The translations under genes were made by a program, and so were the position numbers. Below, in pieces: positions 1 to 6,338 of a stretch of DNA of 16,483 nucleotides. The notes beneath the pieces were generated by a model that searched no databases, had not been told where the DNA came from, and was given only the letters and a program-made list of their open reading frames with translations. Position 1 is the first letter of the stretch; each line of letters opens with the position of its first letter. The stretch spans positions 1-16,483 of the forward strand of contig JAHKKJ010000017.1 in assembly GCA_020027655.1 (NCBI GenBank), read 5' to 3'. This DNA is from Deltaproteobacteria bacterium. Lineage in GTDB: Bacteria > Desulfobacterota > Binatia > UBA9968.

Positions 1-1
1 T

Positions 2-202
2 TATCAGGAGCTAAGACGAGACCGAGCGGAGCTTCGTCGCGATATCCGCAACGGCGCCAGCAAAGAAGAGATTTTTAGGGACCGCCAAGAGATCCGCGCC
101 GACCTAAAAGAGATCCGCAAAGACCGAACAGACCTGCAGCAAGACCAGGCGCGACTGGACGCGGCTCGCCGCGAGCTTAAAGCAGACTTGCGCAAGAGAT
201 AG
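2..202 (+). CDS. C-terminal fragment of a charged coiled-coil protein
   Basis: An open frame enters from the left edge and stops with TAG at 200-202, giving 66 residues and no start in view. The peptide is almost entirely Arg, Lys, Glu, Asp, Ala, Leu and Gln in helix-favouring order, with repeated blocks such as RRDRAELRRDIR and RQEIRADLKEIRKDR, so it should form a long amphipathic helix or coiled coil. No catalytic motif is visible. Similar charged repeats occur at the ends of exported and filament-like proteins, but I do not recognise a named family and the N-terminus lies outside the window. A strong hairpin follows 17 nt after the stop, which supports this being a real gene end. The minus-strand frame over the same bases is Arg/Ser-rich and looks like a shadow. 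Confidence 0.7.
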   Translation, partial: YQELRRDRAELRRDIRNGASKEEIFRDRQEIRADLKEIRKDRTDLQQDQARLDAARRELKADLRKR

Positions 203-218
203 TTCCCTCACCTCGAGA

Positions 219-249
219 GCCTGACCGTTCGCGTGGCGGACGGTCAGGC
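219..249 (+). terminator. Hairpin terminator after the coiled-coil gene
   Basis: GCCTGACCGT (219-228) pairs perfectly with ACGGTCAGGC (240-249). The stem can extend inward by one G-T and two G-C pairs, leaving a 5-nt loop. It begins 17 nt after the TAG stop. The following T tract is short (CCCGCCCTTTAAT), so termination may be imperfect, but stem strength and placement make a terminator the best reading. Confidence 0.72.
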
Positions 250-354
250 CCGCCCTTTAATCCAAAACCTTGCCAGAATCCTTCTTTTTCACTGAGGTCA
301 GTTAAAGGCGAATCGCTGGTTCGATGTTCTGCTCATCGCAATTGCATGGAATTT

Positions 355-666
355 CTACCGGGCGCTATCACCGGTCAACATGATGATGTCGTGCCAGTTG
401 TTGTCGCACGTACGTACATAAAAAATACCGTCCCGACTGCCGACGATGACCTCGCAAAGATGGGTTTCTTGAATCTGGTGACCTTGGTTCAGCCAACCAT
501 TCAAACAAACCTTAACTGTATCATCTTTTTTGATGGGTTCGCCGGTGCCCGGCGTTTCCGAAAGAAGTTTGCTACCGGACCTACGCATCATGTCGTTTGG
601 CACCAAACGATCCACATTAACGCGGCCGGTACATCTCGCAACAAATATCTGGTTGTTGTTTCCGCG
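355..666 (-). pseudogene. Truncated FKBP-type peptidyl-prolyl isomerase remnant
   Basis: The open minus-strand frame runs from just after a TGA (667-669) to a stop at 355. Its centre reads GTGEPIKKDDTVKVCLNGWL followed by NQGHQI, which matches the start of an FKBP domain (GxG, KKGDxVxVxYxGxLxdGxxF), and then EVIVGSRDGI, where FKBPs have the lGsrdVIpGwe segment. Similarity ends there: the rest of the domain, including the hydrophobic pocket and the laYG segment, is missing, and the next 150 bases in other frames do not restore it. The usual pocket Tyr, Phe and Asp are also replaced. A GTG at 613-615 could start an 86-residue product but has no clear ribosome site. I read this as a decayed gene; a divergent short protein is the alternative. 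A 110-residue plus-strand frame over the same DNA shows no family features. Confidence 0.42.
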
Positions 667-700
667 TCACGCAATTAGCCTGCAGCAGGGCCCTGCTCTG

Positions 701-1270
701 TCACCTGGTGAAACGCGCCTCCCGCGCAGCCAGTAATTCGACAATGTTACGAAGACCCACTTTCTCGGCCATCTGCCGCGGGGTTTCGCAGTCGTCGATT
801 CGTGTCCGGAGGCGCGGATCCGCGCCACCTTTTAGCAAAAGCTCAATCGCGGGTAGATTACGTTCGCTTACCGCCATGTGCAACGGCGTGTAGTCGTTGA
901 GGCCGCGCTGATTTGGATCGGCCCCGAACGACAAGAGCAGCTCGATGATCTGGACTACGTCCGGTCTTCCAGGAGAACCTGGCTGGGGCCGGCTGCACGA
1001 CAACGCCGCGATCAACGGTGGAAATCCGGCGTGATCCGCCGGGTTGGGATTGGCGCCGATCTCGAGCAGGGTGCGAATGAACGACAGTGGGCTATGGTAA
1101 ATGGCGTAATCGAGGCAGGGCCCGATCGTAAGCGGCATCGGCCCATTCGGCACGCTCTCGGGATCGTCAACTGCCGCCCGCAGAGCAGTGAGGTCGCCAA
1201 CTCGGAAGGCGTTGTCGATCCTCTTGAACTTCTCATACTCTGCGCACCGCTCTGTCGTATCTGACTTCAT
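701..1270 (-). CDS. Ankyrin-repeat protein
   Basis: This 189-residue protein begins with ATG at 1268-1270 and has no signal peptide, so it is probably cytoplasmic. About three to four ankyrin-type repeats are visible: residues ~52-78 (LDYAIYHSPLSFIRTLLEIG then ANPN), ~83-120 (PPLIAAL ... VVQIIELLLSFGADPN), ~127-155 (YTPLHMAVSERNLPAIELLL then KGGADPRLR) and a capping repeat ~163-182 (TPRQMAEKVGLRNIVELL). The second repeat carries an insert rich in Pro, Gly and Ser (residues ~91-103). Ankyrin repeats are protein-binding scaffolds, and nothing here identifies the partner. No strong Shine-Dalgarno sequence precedes the start. The plus-strand frames across the gene are compositional shadows. Confidence 0.85.
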   Translation of the reverse strand: MKSDTTERCAEYEKFKRIDNAFRVGDLTALRAAVDDPESVPNGPMPLTIGPCLDYAIYHSPLSFIRTLLEIGANPNPADHAGFPPLIAALSCSRPQPGSPGRPDVVQIIELLLSFGADPNQRGLNDYTPLHMAVSERNLPAIELLLKGGADPRLRTRIDDCETPRQMAEKVGLRNIVELLAAREARFTR

Positions 1271-1307
1271 TGCGGCAATGACACGCGTCGATTCAGTTAC
1301 TGGAGAT

Positions 1308-1520
1308 TTAGGTCTCGTCTGCAGTCGCTGATTTCACAACCTTTTTTACTCCCTCACCAACAGCTTTAGCCGCGTCACGAGTCCCATGACCAATTTCTCT
1401 TGCGACGTCCCGAGTCGTGTGACCAATGGTTCTACCCGCCTCCTTAATTTGCGCACAAGCGGATAGAAGGCACCCTAAAAGAACGATTAAAAAAGCGATT
1501 TTCGCGCGATCATTGACCAT
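1308..1520 (-). CDS. Small lipoprotein with three 11-residue repeats
   Basis: This 70-residue protein has a classic lipoprotein signal: charged N-terminus (NDRAK), hydrophobic stretch FLIVLLGCLL, and lipobox LSAC with the lipidated Cys at residue 22. The mature part is about 48 residues and consists mostly of three consecutive 11-residue repeats, TIGHTTRDVAR, EIGHGTRDAAK and AVGEGVKKVVK (residues 31-63), which would form a basic amphipathic helix. The layout is like entericidin-type and other small helical lipoproteins, though I cannot assign it to a named family. It is predicted to sit on the inner or outer membrane. The ATG at 1518-1520 is preceded only by a weak ribosome site. A tandem 10-bp repeat lies 40 to 60 bases upstream and may be regulatory. 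Confidence 0.8.
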   Translation of the reverse strand: MVNDRAKIAFLIVLLGCLLSACAQIKEAGRTIGHTTRDVAREIGHGTRDAAKAVGEGVKKVVKSATADET

Positions 1521-1560
1521 TTTTTGTCCGGTGTTTTTATGCCCCCAGAGTGAAGTAGCT

Positions 1561-1580
1561 GTCAGTATATGTCAGTATAT
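1561..1580. repeat. Tandem 10-bp repeat, GTCAGTATAT x2
   Basis: Two perfect adjacent copies of GTCAGTATAT lie 41-60 bases upstream of the small lipoprotein start. On the minus strand each copy contains TATACT, a good sigma-70 -10 match, so the repeat could form a promoter with two alternative -10 boxes or an operator read on one DNA face at one-turn spacing. Chance duplication is also possible. Confidence 0.6.
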
Positions 1581-1648
1581 CACGTTTCAGAAATTCTCGA
1601 TGGTAAAGGAAATCCGGGTGTGATTCCAAGAGCAATTCCAATTTTTCG

Positions 1649-1678
1649 ATGAGCCTTCTAACCCTCAGAATCGCTCAT
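1649..1678 (-). terminator. Hairpin after the methyltransferase-tail remnant
   Basis: ATGAGC (1649-1654) pairs with GCTCAT (1673-1678), and an inner TTCT/AGAA stem flanks a 7-nt loop. It lies next to the TAA (1679-1681) ending the decayed fragment, so it may be that gene's old terminator. Read on plus it is followed by TTATTCATCTTTCT, but on minus there is no T run. Confidence 0.33.
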
Positions 1679-1860
1679 TTATTCATCTTTCTCTGTAGGG
1701 CTCGTCAGCAGAATGTCCGAGGCAATTTCGCGGAACTGGCGAGGGCTTCGAGATCGTTAACGATTTTCTGGGCAAAGGGAAGTCGGGGTCGGGCAGATTG
1801 TCGGATTCTTCGAGGCTTTCGTCCCTGAGCCAGAAGGTCAATCTCCAGAATGTCAGCGCC
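1679..1860 (-). pseudogene. Decayed type I methyltransferase tail, copy A
   Basis: On the minus strand the region reads FWLRDESLEESDNLPDPDF, then after a frameshift QKIVNDLEAL, then after another shift QFREIASDILLTSPTEKDE and a TAA. Put together this resembles the C-terminal tail of type I restriction-modification N6-adenine methyltransferases (HsdM), which often end in LPxPxVLAxEIVEDLEAALEQF. Two frameshifts and the absence of the catalytic domain show it is a remnant. It aligns base by base with copy B near 13768-13935 at roughly 70 percent identity by eye. The whole 1521-1965 gap holds no other convincing gene: only this remnant, the tandem repeat, a hairpin and a -10-like box. Confidence 0.55.
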
Positions 1861-1953
1861 AGGATATTATTCCTGGTACTTCGGCGCGTCTTTATTCGTG
1901 CGGGCGCGCGGGAAACGGTAATTTAGTGATTAGGAAATCCGGATAACGCGTTC

Positions 1954-1959
1954 TATAAT
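1954..1959 (+). promoter_or_regulatory. Possible -10 box for copper-chaperone-like cassette 1
   Basis: A perfect TATAAT lies 73 bases before the chosen ATG at 2032. The 17-bp-upstream position (TAGGAA) is a poor -35, so this is only a candidate. Transcription starting near 1966 would make a TTG start at 1966 leaderless and favours the ATG at 2032. Confidence 0.3.
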
Positions 1960-2031
1960 TGGACATTGCCTGCATCGCTGCTCCAAATCGGTCTGTCCAC
2001 ATGCTGGCGATCACGCGAGCTTGGTGATTTA

Positions 2032-3030
2032 ATGAAAATTATTGTTCTTATGCTTCACGACAAATCCGTGCTCTTCACTGTGCTGGCCGTTGTTCTGCTG
2101 ATCGTGGCAGCGATTTCTTTTGAGACCGGTCACCTCCATCGCCCCAACAACGATCCCTTTACCGTAGTGCAGTCTTATCTCAAGGCAAGTTACGCTCACG
2201 ACTACCAAAACGCCTATCGATACATCTCGTCCCAGGACCAACTCGTATGGAATGAAAAGAGTTACGCTTCACAGTCCGAGAACTTTACCGGCTTTGCTCT
2301 GGAGCTAGCGCAAACGCTCGCCGCGAGCATGGAGGTCTGGATTATCGAGAAGCAGCTGAGCTCCGACCGCGCTCACTACAGGATTGGTTACCGAGTCCCG
2401 ACCGCCGATGAGTTGTCTTCCCTGTTGTTCGATTGGGATCCGGATAAGCTCAATGCGCTTTCACGGCCGCGGCAAGAGCAGCTGCTCGAAACGTTGGGGA
2501 AAATGAAAAAAGACGGCAAGATGATCATGATCGAAGGCCAGGAGGCATTTGAGCTGGTCTCGGATAAAGGAAGCTGGAAGGTATTCTTCGATTGGGCCTC
2601 GGGAATCAAGGTCACACTTAAAGCCGATTCAGCTCCGACTACCGAGGTAGAAGCTCGATTCGTCCAAAAGGAGCTCATCGTGAGAAAAGACGAACCCTTC
2701 CAGATCGATCTTAAGATCAAAAACCGGAGCAAATGGCCGATGGTGGCGCGGATTGTTCATCACGTTGAGCCGCGGGACATGGAAAATCATATTGACATGA
2801 TCGCCTGCGGCGCACTTCGACCGCTGGCGCTTCAACCCGGCGAGGTTCAGGAAATCTCCAGCGCTTATTTGATCAAAGACGGACTCGCAACCGGTAGCAA
2901 GGTCGGCATTACCTATGAATTCAAGCTGGAAACGTTCCCGGTGCCTCTTGGCGCATATTCGAGAACAAATATGCGCCAAGACGGAATGCCGCGAACGCAA
3001 CTTAACTCCACAACACGCGAGAACTTATAG
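2032..3030 (+). CDS. NTF2-like / Cox11-like membrane-anchored protein A
   Basis: This 332-residue protein has an N-terminal anchor (residues ~12-30, SVLFTVLAVVLLIVAAISF) and a large periplasmic part. Residues ~41-190 look like an NTF2-like domain: DPFTVVQSYLKASYAHDYQN then AYRYIS at the start and SWKVFFDWASG at the end. Residues ~205-298 resemble the Cox11/CtaG beta-sandwich: KIKNRS, ARIVHHVEPRD, DMIACGALRP, LALQPGE, GITYEFKLE. Cox11 delivers copper to the CuB site through a CFCF pair; here only Cys259 sits at that place. A 33-residue Arg/Thr-rich tail after residue 300 is absent from the paralogues. The frame is open back to a TTG at 1966, but ATG 2032 (or 2050) gives a sensible anchor. Its stop overlaps the next GTG (TAGTG). 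Cox11 assignment is inference; the paralogy is seen directly. Confidence 0.8.
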   Translation: MKIIVLMLHDKSVLFTVLAVVLLIVAAISFETGHLHRPNNDPFTVVQSYLKASYAHDYQNAYRYISSQDQLVWNEKSYASQSENFTGFALELAQTLAASMEVWIIEKQLSSDRAHYRIGYRVPTADELSSLLFDWDPDKLNALSRPRQEQLLETLGKMKKDGKMIMIEGQEAFELVSDKGSWKVFFDWASGIKVTLKADSAPTTEVEARFVQKELIVRKDEPFQIDLKIKNRSKWPMVARIVHHVEPRDMENHIDMIACGALRPLALQPGEVQEISSAYLIKDGLATGSKVGITYEFKLETFPVPLGAYSRTNMRQDGMPRTQLNSTTRENL

Positions 3031-3908
3031 TGAAACTGCTGCCAGCCATCGTCACGATCTTTCTGCTGATTGCAGCCGGGCCAAAACTGGAAGCCGCCGA
3101 GCAGCAAGCCAACCTCCGCGATCCCGCACTGGTCATCCAAGGCTATTTGCGCGCGACTTACGCCCGCGATTACATCGAAGCTTACCGTTACATTTCCACC
3201 GCGGACCAGAAGGTTAGAGCTATGAATCGATACGCCCAACAACGAGGCGCCTTCATGGGTTCTGCCCTTGAAATCATGCGAAAGCTGGCTAGTTTCATTG
3301 AAATAAAGCCAACCCAAAAGCAAATTGCGCCTAATCGGATCCAGGCTGTGACTAAGCTTGGCATCCCAGAGCCCAACAAATTATCCCCGCTACTGCTAAA
3401 TCTGGATCTCCGGCGGTTGAATTCGCTGGAGAGCCGTGACCTATCGCAGATCATCGAAACTCTAGACAAAAAGAAACGGGACGGATCTTTCGAGATGATC
3501 GAAATCGAGGAAAAACTTGAACTGGTCAAAGAAGCCGATGAATGGCGGATTTTTCTTAATTGGGCGGCCGGCGTTAAAATACCCTTCCGGCTTGCGCTCG
3601 CCAATGCAGGGGATCTGGACGTAGCTTTGTCCAAGAGCGAAGTGGTCGTCCATCCTGGAGACCTTTTTGAAATTGAGCTCAAGGTCAAAAATCGCTCCGG
3701 TCAGCCCGTTGTCGCTCGCATCGGCCATCTGTTGGAGCCCCGGGACGTTACTAATTTTCTTGATTTCGTCGAATGCGGCTTCCTTCTGCCAATCACGCTG
3801 CAGCCGGGAAAAGAGCAAGAATATTCCGCCAGGTATCTGTTGAGAGGGGGCTTGCCCGAAGGCGTGCACCAGTTGAGCCTGACCTATGATTTTAGGCTAC
3901 TCAAATAA
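3030..3908 (+). CDS. NTF2-like / Cox11-like exported protein B
   Basis: The protein has 292 residues. The start is a GTG sharing one base with the previous stop (TAGTG, 3028-3032), an arrangement typical of translational coupling. Residues 1-23 form a cleavable signal peptide (LPAIVTIFLLIAAGPKLEAAE). The NTF2-like domain covers ~30-182 (DPALVIQGYLRATYARDYIE then AYRYIS; EWRIFLNWAAG). The Cox11-like domain covers ~195-290 with KVKNRSGQPVVARIGHLLEP, DFVECGFLLPITLQPGKEQ and LSLTYDF, close in pattern to Cox11's KIxCFCF, LxPGE and TLSYTF blocks. The lone Cys249 aligns with Cys259 of protein A and Cys255 of protein C. Unlike A it has no retained anchor or C-terminal tail. A SCO gene follows after 1 nt. 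Role inferred: copper handling or binding of a shared client. Confidence 0.82.
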   Translation: MKLLPAIVTIFLLIAAGPKLEAAEQQANLRDPALVIQGYLRATYARDYIEAYRYISTADQKVRAMNRYAQQRGAFMGSALEIMRKLASFIEIKPTQKQIAPNRIQAVTKLGIPEPNKLSPLLLNLDLRRLNSLESRDLSQIIETLDKKKRDGSFEMIEIEEKLELVKEADEWRIFLNWAAGVKIPFRLALANAGDLDVALSKSEVVVHPGDLFEIELKVKNRSGQPVVARIGHLLEPRDVTNFLDFVECGFLLPITLQPGKEQEYSARYLLRGGLPEGVHQLSLTYDFRLLK

Positions 3909-3909
3909 G

Positions 3910-4518
3910 ATGCGCATTCTGTCTGCGTTATTATTCCTGGCCTTGTTGCCATTGGACCTTCGTGCTCATGTGCCCGGCGCTCCACGGGAAGTTCCGCCGA
4001 CTTCGGCAACACCGAACACCCAGGCTCCCGCATTTGTCTTGCTAAACCAAGAGGGCAATCGCTTTGATTCAACGACCTTGCGCGGCAAGGTGGTCGTGCT
4101 CAATTTCATTTTTACCACCTGTACGGATGTCTGCCCTTTGTTTACCGCCAACTTTGCCCAGCTCCAACGCACCCTCAAGAACGAACCTGCCGGCAACGTC
4201 TTCTTAGTCAGCATTACCACCGATCCCGAAGTGGACTCACCGAAAGTTTTGAAATCCTATGCGCAACGATACGGCGCAGATTTTCAAAACTGGGCCTTCT
4301 TAACCGGCAGCGAGTCACAACTGAAACAAGTATGGAAGGGCTTCGATGTCAGAGTCATCAAAAAAGGGCGCGGCTTGGTACAGCACACCAGCCTGACTAC
4401 AGTGATCGACCGTCAGGGGGTTCGCCGGTTTAATTTCTTCGGCGAGAAGTGGCCGCTCAAGGATCTGCTGCGCGATACTTCCGCGCTGTTGGAAGAGAAA
4501 CCGAAGCACAATCATTAA
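3910..4518 (+). CDS. SCO1/SenC-family copper chaperone 1
   Basis: This 202-residue exported thioredoxin-fold protein has a signal peptide at residues 1-19 (RILSALLFLALLPLDLRA). It carries the SCO copper site: FIFTTCTDVCPL with Cys71 and Cys75 (CxxxC) and the distal His159 in LVQHTSLTT, plus the family segments SITTDPEVDSP and GADFQNWAFLTG. SCO proteins bind Cu(I)/Cu(II) in the periplasm and metallate or reduce the CuA site of cytochrome oxidase subunit II; some act in other copper enzymes or as thiol reductants. All three ligands are present, so it should be functional. I chose the ATG one base after the upstream TAA; the frame is open to an ATG at 3886, but that would add residues before a good signal peptide. 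It completes cassette 1. A hairpin CGAAGC/GCTTCG (4520-4536) follows directly. Confidence 0.93.
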   Translation: MRILSALLFLALLPLDLRAHVPGAPREVPPTSATPNTQAPAFVLLNQEGNRFDSTTLRGKVVVLNFIFTTCTDVCPLFTANFAQLQRTLKNEPAGNVFLVSITTDPEVDSPKVLKSYAQRYGADFQNWAFLTGSESQLKQVWKGFDVRVIKKGRGLVQHTSLTTVIDRQGVRRFNFFGEKWPLKDLLRDTSALLEEKPKHNH

Positions 4519-4605
4519 GCGAAGCGGCGGGCTTCGGAAAAGCAGTTTAAGCCGTTCAAATCTTTCAACGATTCAAATAAGTGCCCCGTCTCTGCACTCT
4601 TTTTG

Positions 4606-4658
4606 AGCAGCCGCAAAAGAGAGTTTTTCAGCAACCCGCTGGCGACGCTGCTTTTTTT
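4606..4658 (+). terminator. Probable intrinsic terminator of cassette 1
   Basis: AGCAGC-CGC (4606-4614) pairs with GCG-AC-GCTGCT (4642-4652) with a 2-nt bulge, and a run of seven T follows (4652-4658). The loop is long and can hold a second CAGC/GCTG stem. It lies 90-140 bases after the SCO stop and before the methyltransferase gene. The 4519-4733 gap holds no gene. Confidence 0.5.
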
Positions 4659-4733
4659 ATGATTAATTAAATGAGTGATCTAGTGGCGGCTCACATTTAA
4701 ACTTCATCGTTTACTGAGGAGGCAATAAAGCAG

Positions 4734-5321
4734 ATGAAAACATTAAACCGCTTCGTGTTGCTCTGTCTGTCACTATTCCTGGCCGTAACCGGTCTCGCAA
4801 CTTTCGATTCGGTCGCGCCTAGTCTCGCCTCCCGCGCGGCTCACGCCCAGGATCTTGAATCGAAAAAAATCGTTCCGTTTGTGCCGACGCCGCAAGAAGT
4901 CGTGGACAAGATGATCGAGCTGGCCGGTGTCAAAACCGGCGACGTGGTTTACGATTTGGGGTCCGGTGACGGCAGGATCGTCATCACGGCGGCAAAGAAA
5001 GGCGCCCGCGCCGTGGGATTCGATGTCGACGGCGACCTCGTGAAAGAATCGCGCGAGAACATTCGAAAAGCCGGCGTGCAGGAACTCGCTGAAATCAGAC
5101 AACAAGATATCTTGACCGTCGATCTCTCGGGCGCATCGGTGGTAACGATGTATCTTCTGCCGGACGTGAACTTGAAACTCAGGCCCAACGTCCTAAGTCA
5201 AATGAAGCCCGGCTCCCGTGTCGTCTCCCATGCCTTTGATATGGGGGATTGGAAACCTGACAAGACCGAACGAGTAGACGGCCGCACGATCTACCTCTGG
5301 ACCGTCCCGGCGAAAAAGTGA
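4734..5321 (+). CDS. Exported FAM173-like SAM-dependent methyltransferase
   Basis: The protein has 195 residues. A GAGGAGG ribosome site at 4715-4721 precedes the ATG. Residues ~1-39 form a signal peptide (NRFVLLCLSLFLAVTGL ... AAHAQ). The rest is a class I Rossmann methyltransferase: PFVPTPQEVVDKMIELA (48-64), motif I VVYDLGSGDGRI (71-82), acidic ribose-binding residue in GFDVD (95-99), QQDIL (123-127), and VVTMYLLPDVNLKLRP (136-151) with the tail TIYLWTVP. These blocks are like the FAM173/ATPSCKMT lysine methyltransferases of mitochondria and their bacterial relatives. Substrate is unknown; a membrane or periplasmic protein is possible. The oddity is an apparent secretion signal on an enzyme needing cytoplasmic SAM; the leader might instead anchor it facing inward. 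It sits between the two copper-chaperone-like cassettes on the same strand. Confidence 0.88.
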   Translation: MKTLNRFVLLCLSLFLAVTGLATFDSVAPSLASRAAHAQDLESKKIVPFVPTPQEVVDKMIELAGVKTGDVVYDLGSGDGRIVITAAKKGARAVGFDVDGDLVKESRENIRKAGVQELAEIRQQDILTVDLSGASVVTMYLLPDVNLKLRPNVLSQMKPGSRVVSHAFDMGDWKPDKTERVDGRTIYLWTVPAKK

Positions 5322-5441
5322 CATTGGCAGGCCATGTTCCTTGCCCATTGCCCGCAACCGGAGAGGCTCTGTCCTCGGTCCCTCTTCAGTGAATAATGCA
5401 CGCTAGGTAAACGCAAGGTAGCGTCTTAAAGAAATTGACGG

Positions 5442-6338
5442 ATGCGTTTTCAGCTTAAGCCGGTTATTTTGTTCGTCGCGGCAACGCTATTGCTCGTTCT
5501 GCCCGCGTCCTATGTGCTTACGGAAGGACTGCATAGGGCAGAGGACGAGCAAACAGTGCGCATTCTCACCAAGTACCTGAGGGCCGTTTACTCCCGCGAC
5601 TTCAAGCAAGCCTACCGATTCGTTTCTTTAGAGGATAAACGGTTGAAGGAAGAAGGGGTTTACGTCCGAGAGCGAGGCCCATTTGCCGGCTTTACTCTGG
5701 AAGCGGCCAAAAAGCTGTCCGAGTTTATCGAATTCACCCCAGCGCAGGTCAAAATAGATGATAACCGCGCACGGATCACCTTGGCCTTCAAGGCGCCGGA
5801 TATGAACAGTCTCGGGACCTTGCTATTGGATTGGGATGAGGAGCGGCTCAACGCGCTGCCGCCGCATGAGCAAAAGAAGCTGCTGGCTTCCATCGATAGC
5901 ATGAAGCGAAGAGGCGGTTTGGAGGTGATTGAAGGACAAGAAGAATTCAACTTGGTAAGAGAAGGGAGCAGCTGGCGTCTCTTCTTCGACTGGGCCTCCG
6001 GAGTAAGAGTCAATTTCACGACCATCGTGCCGCAAGACGGCGTCATCGAGGCTAAACCCACGATCAAAGAGACCGTCACCCAACCGAACGAACTTTTTAC
6101 CATCGCTTATCGTGTTAAAAACCTGACCGACAAGGAGGTTTTTGCGCGCATTACCCATCGCGTCGAGCCTGCGGCTCTCACCGAGCATCTGGACCTCGTC
6201 GAATGTGCCCTGCTTCTGCCGGTAAGAATTCCACCTGGGGAGGAGCAGAGCTATTCCAGCACCTACGTGGTTCGGGGTGATATACCGGACGGAACGAAGC
6301 GTCTCGATGTTACCTACGAATTCAAAGTTGAGCATTAG
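5442..6338 (+). CDS. NTF2-like / Cox11-like membrane-anchored protein C
   Basis: This third paralogue has 298 residues. Residues ~7-27 (PVILFVAATLLLVLPASYVL) form a signal anchor or signal peptide. The NTF2-like domain spans ~35-188 (VRILTKYLRAVYSRDFKQ then AYRFVS; LLLDWDEERLNAL; EGQEEFNLV; SWRLFFDWASG, nearly identical to protein A). The Cox11-like domain spans ~203-296 with YRVKNLTDKEVFARITHRVE, DLVECALLLPVRIPPGEEQ and LDVTYEFKVE. Cys255 occupies the place of the Cox11 CFCF motif. It is closer to A in the NTF2 half and close to B around the Cys. It starts cassette 2 and overlaps the following SCO gene, implying coupled translation. The 5322-5441 gap before it shows no clear promoter. Function inferred from context, not proven. 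Confidence 0.83.
   Translation: MRFQLKPVILFVAATLLLVLPASYVLTEGLHRAEDEQTVRILTKYLRAVYSRDFKQAYRFVSLEDKRLKEEGVYVRERGPFAGFTLEAAKKLSEFIEFTPAQVKIDDNRARITLAFKAPDMNSLGTLLLDWDEERLNALPPHEQKKLLASIDSMKRRGGLEVIEGQEEFNLVREGSSWRLFFDWASGVRVNFTTIVPQDGVIEAKPTIKETVTQPNELFTIAYRVKNLTDKEVFARITHRVEPAALTEHLDLVECALLLPVRIPPGEEQSYSSTYVVRGDIPDGTKRLDVTYEFKVEH

Noticed and set aside
346..678. 110-residue plus-strand open frame
   Set aside because: It lies antisense to the FKBP-like frame, has no ribosome site and shows no family motif; the minus-strand reading explains the DNA better.
878..1264. 128-residue plus-strand frame opposite the ankyrin gene
   Set aside because: Shadow frame: composition is Arg-rich and the minus strand gives clear ankyrin repeats across the same bases.
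3462..3869. 135-residue minus-strand frame inside protein B
   Set aside because: Antisense to a clear member of a three-paralogue family with the matching domains in the plus frame.
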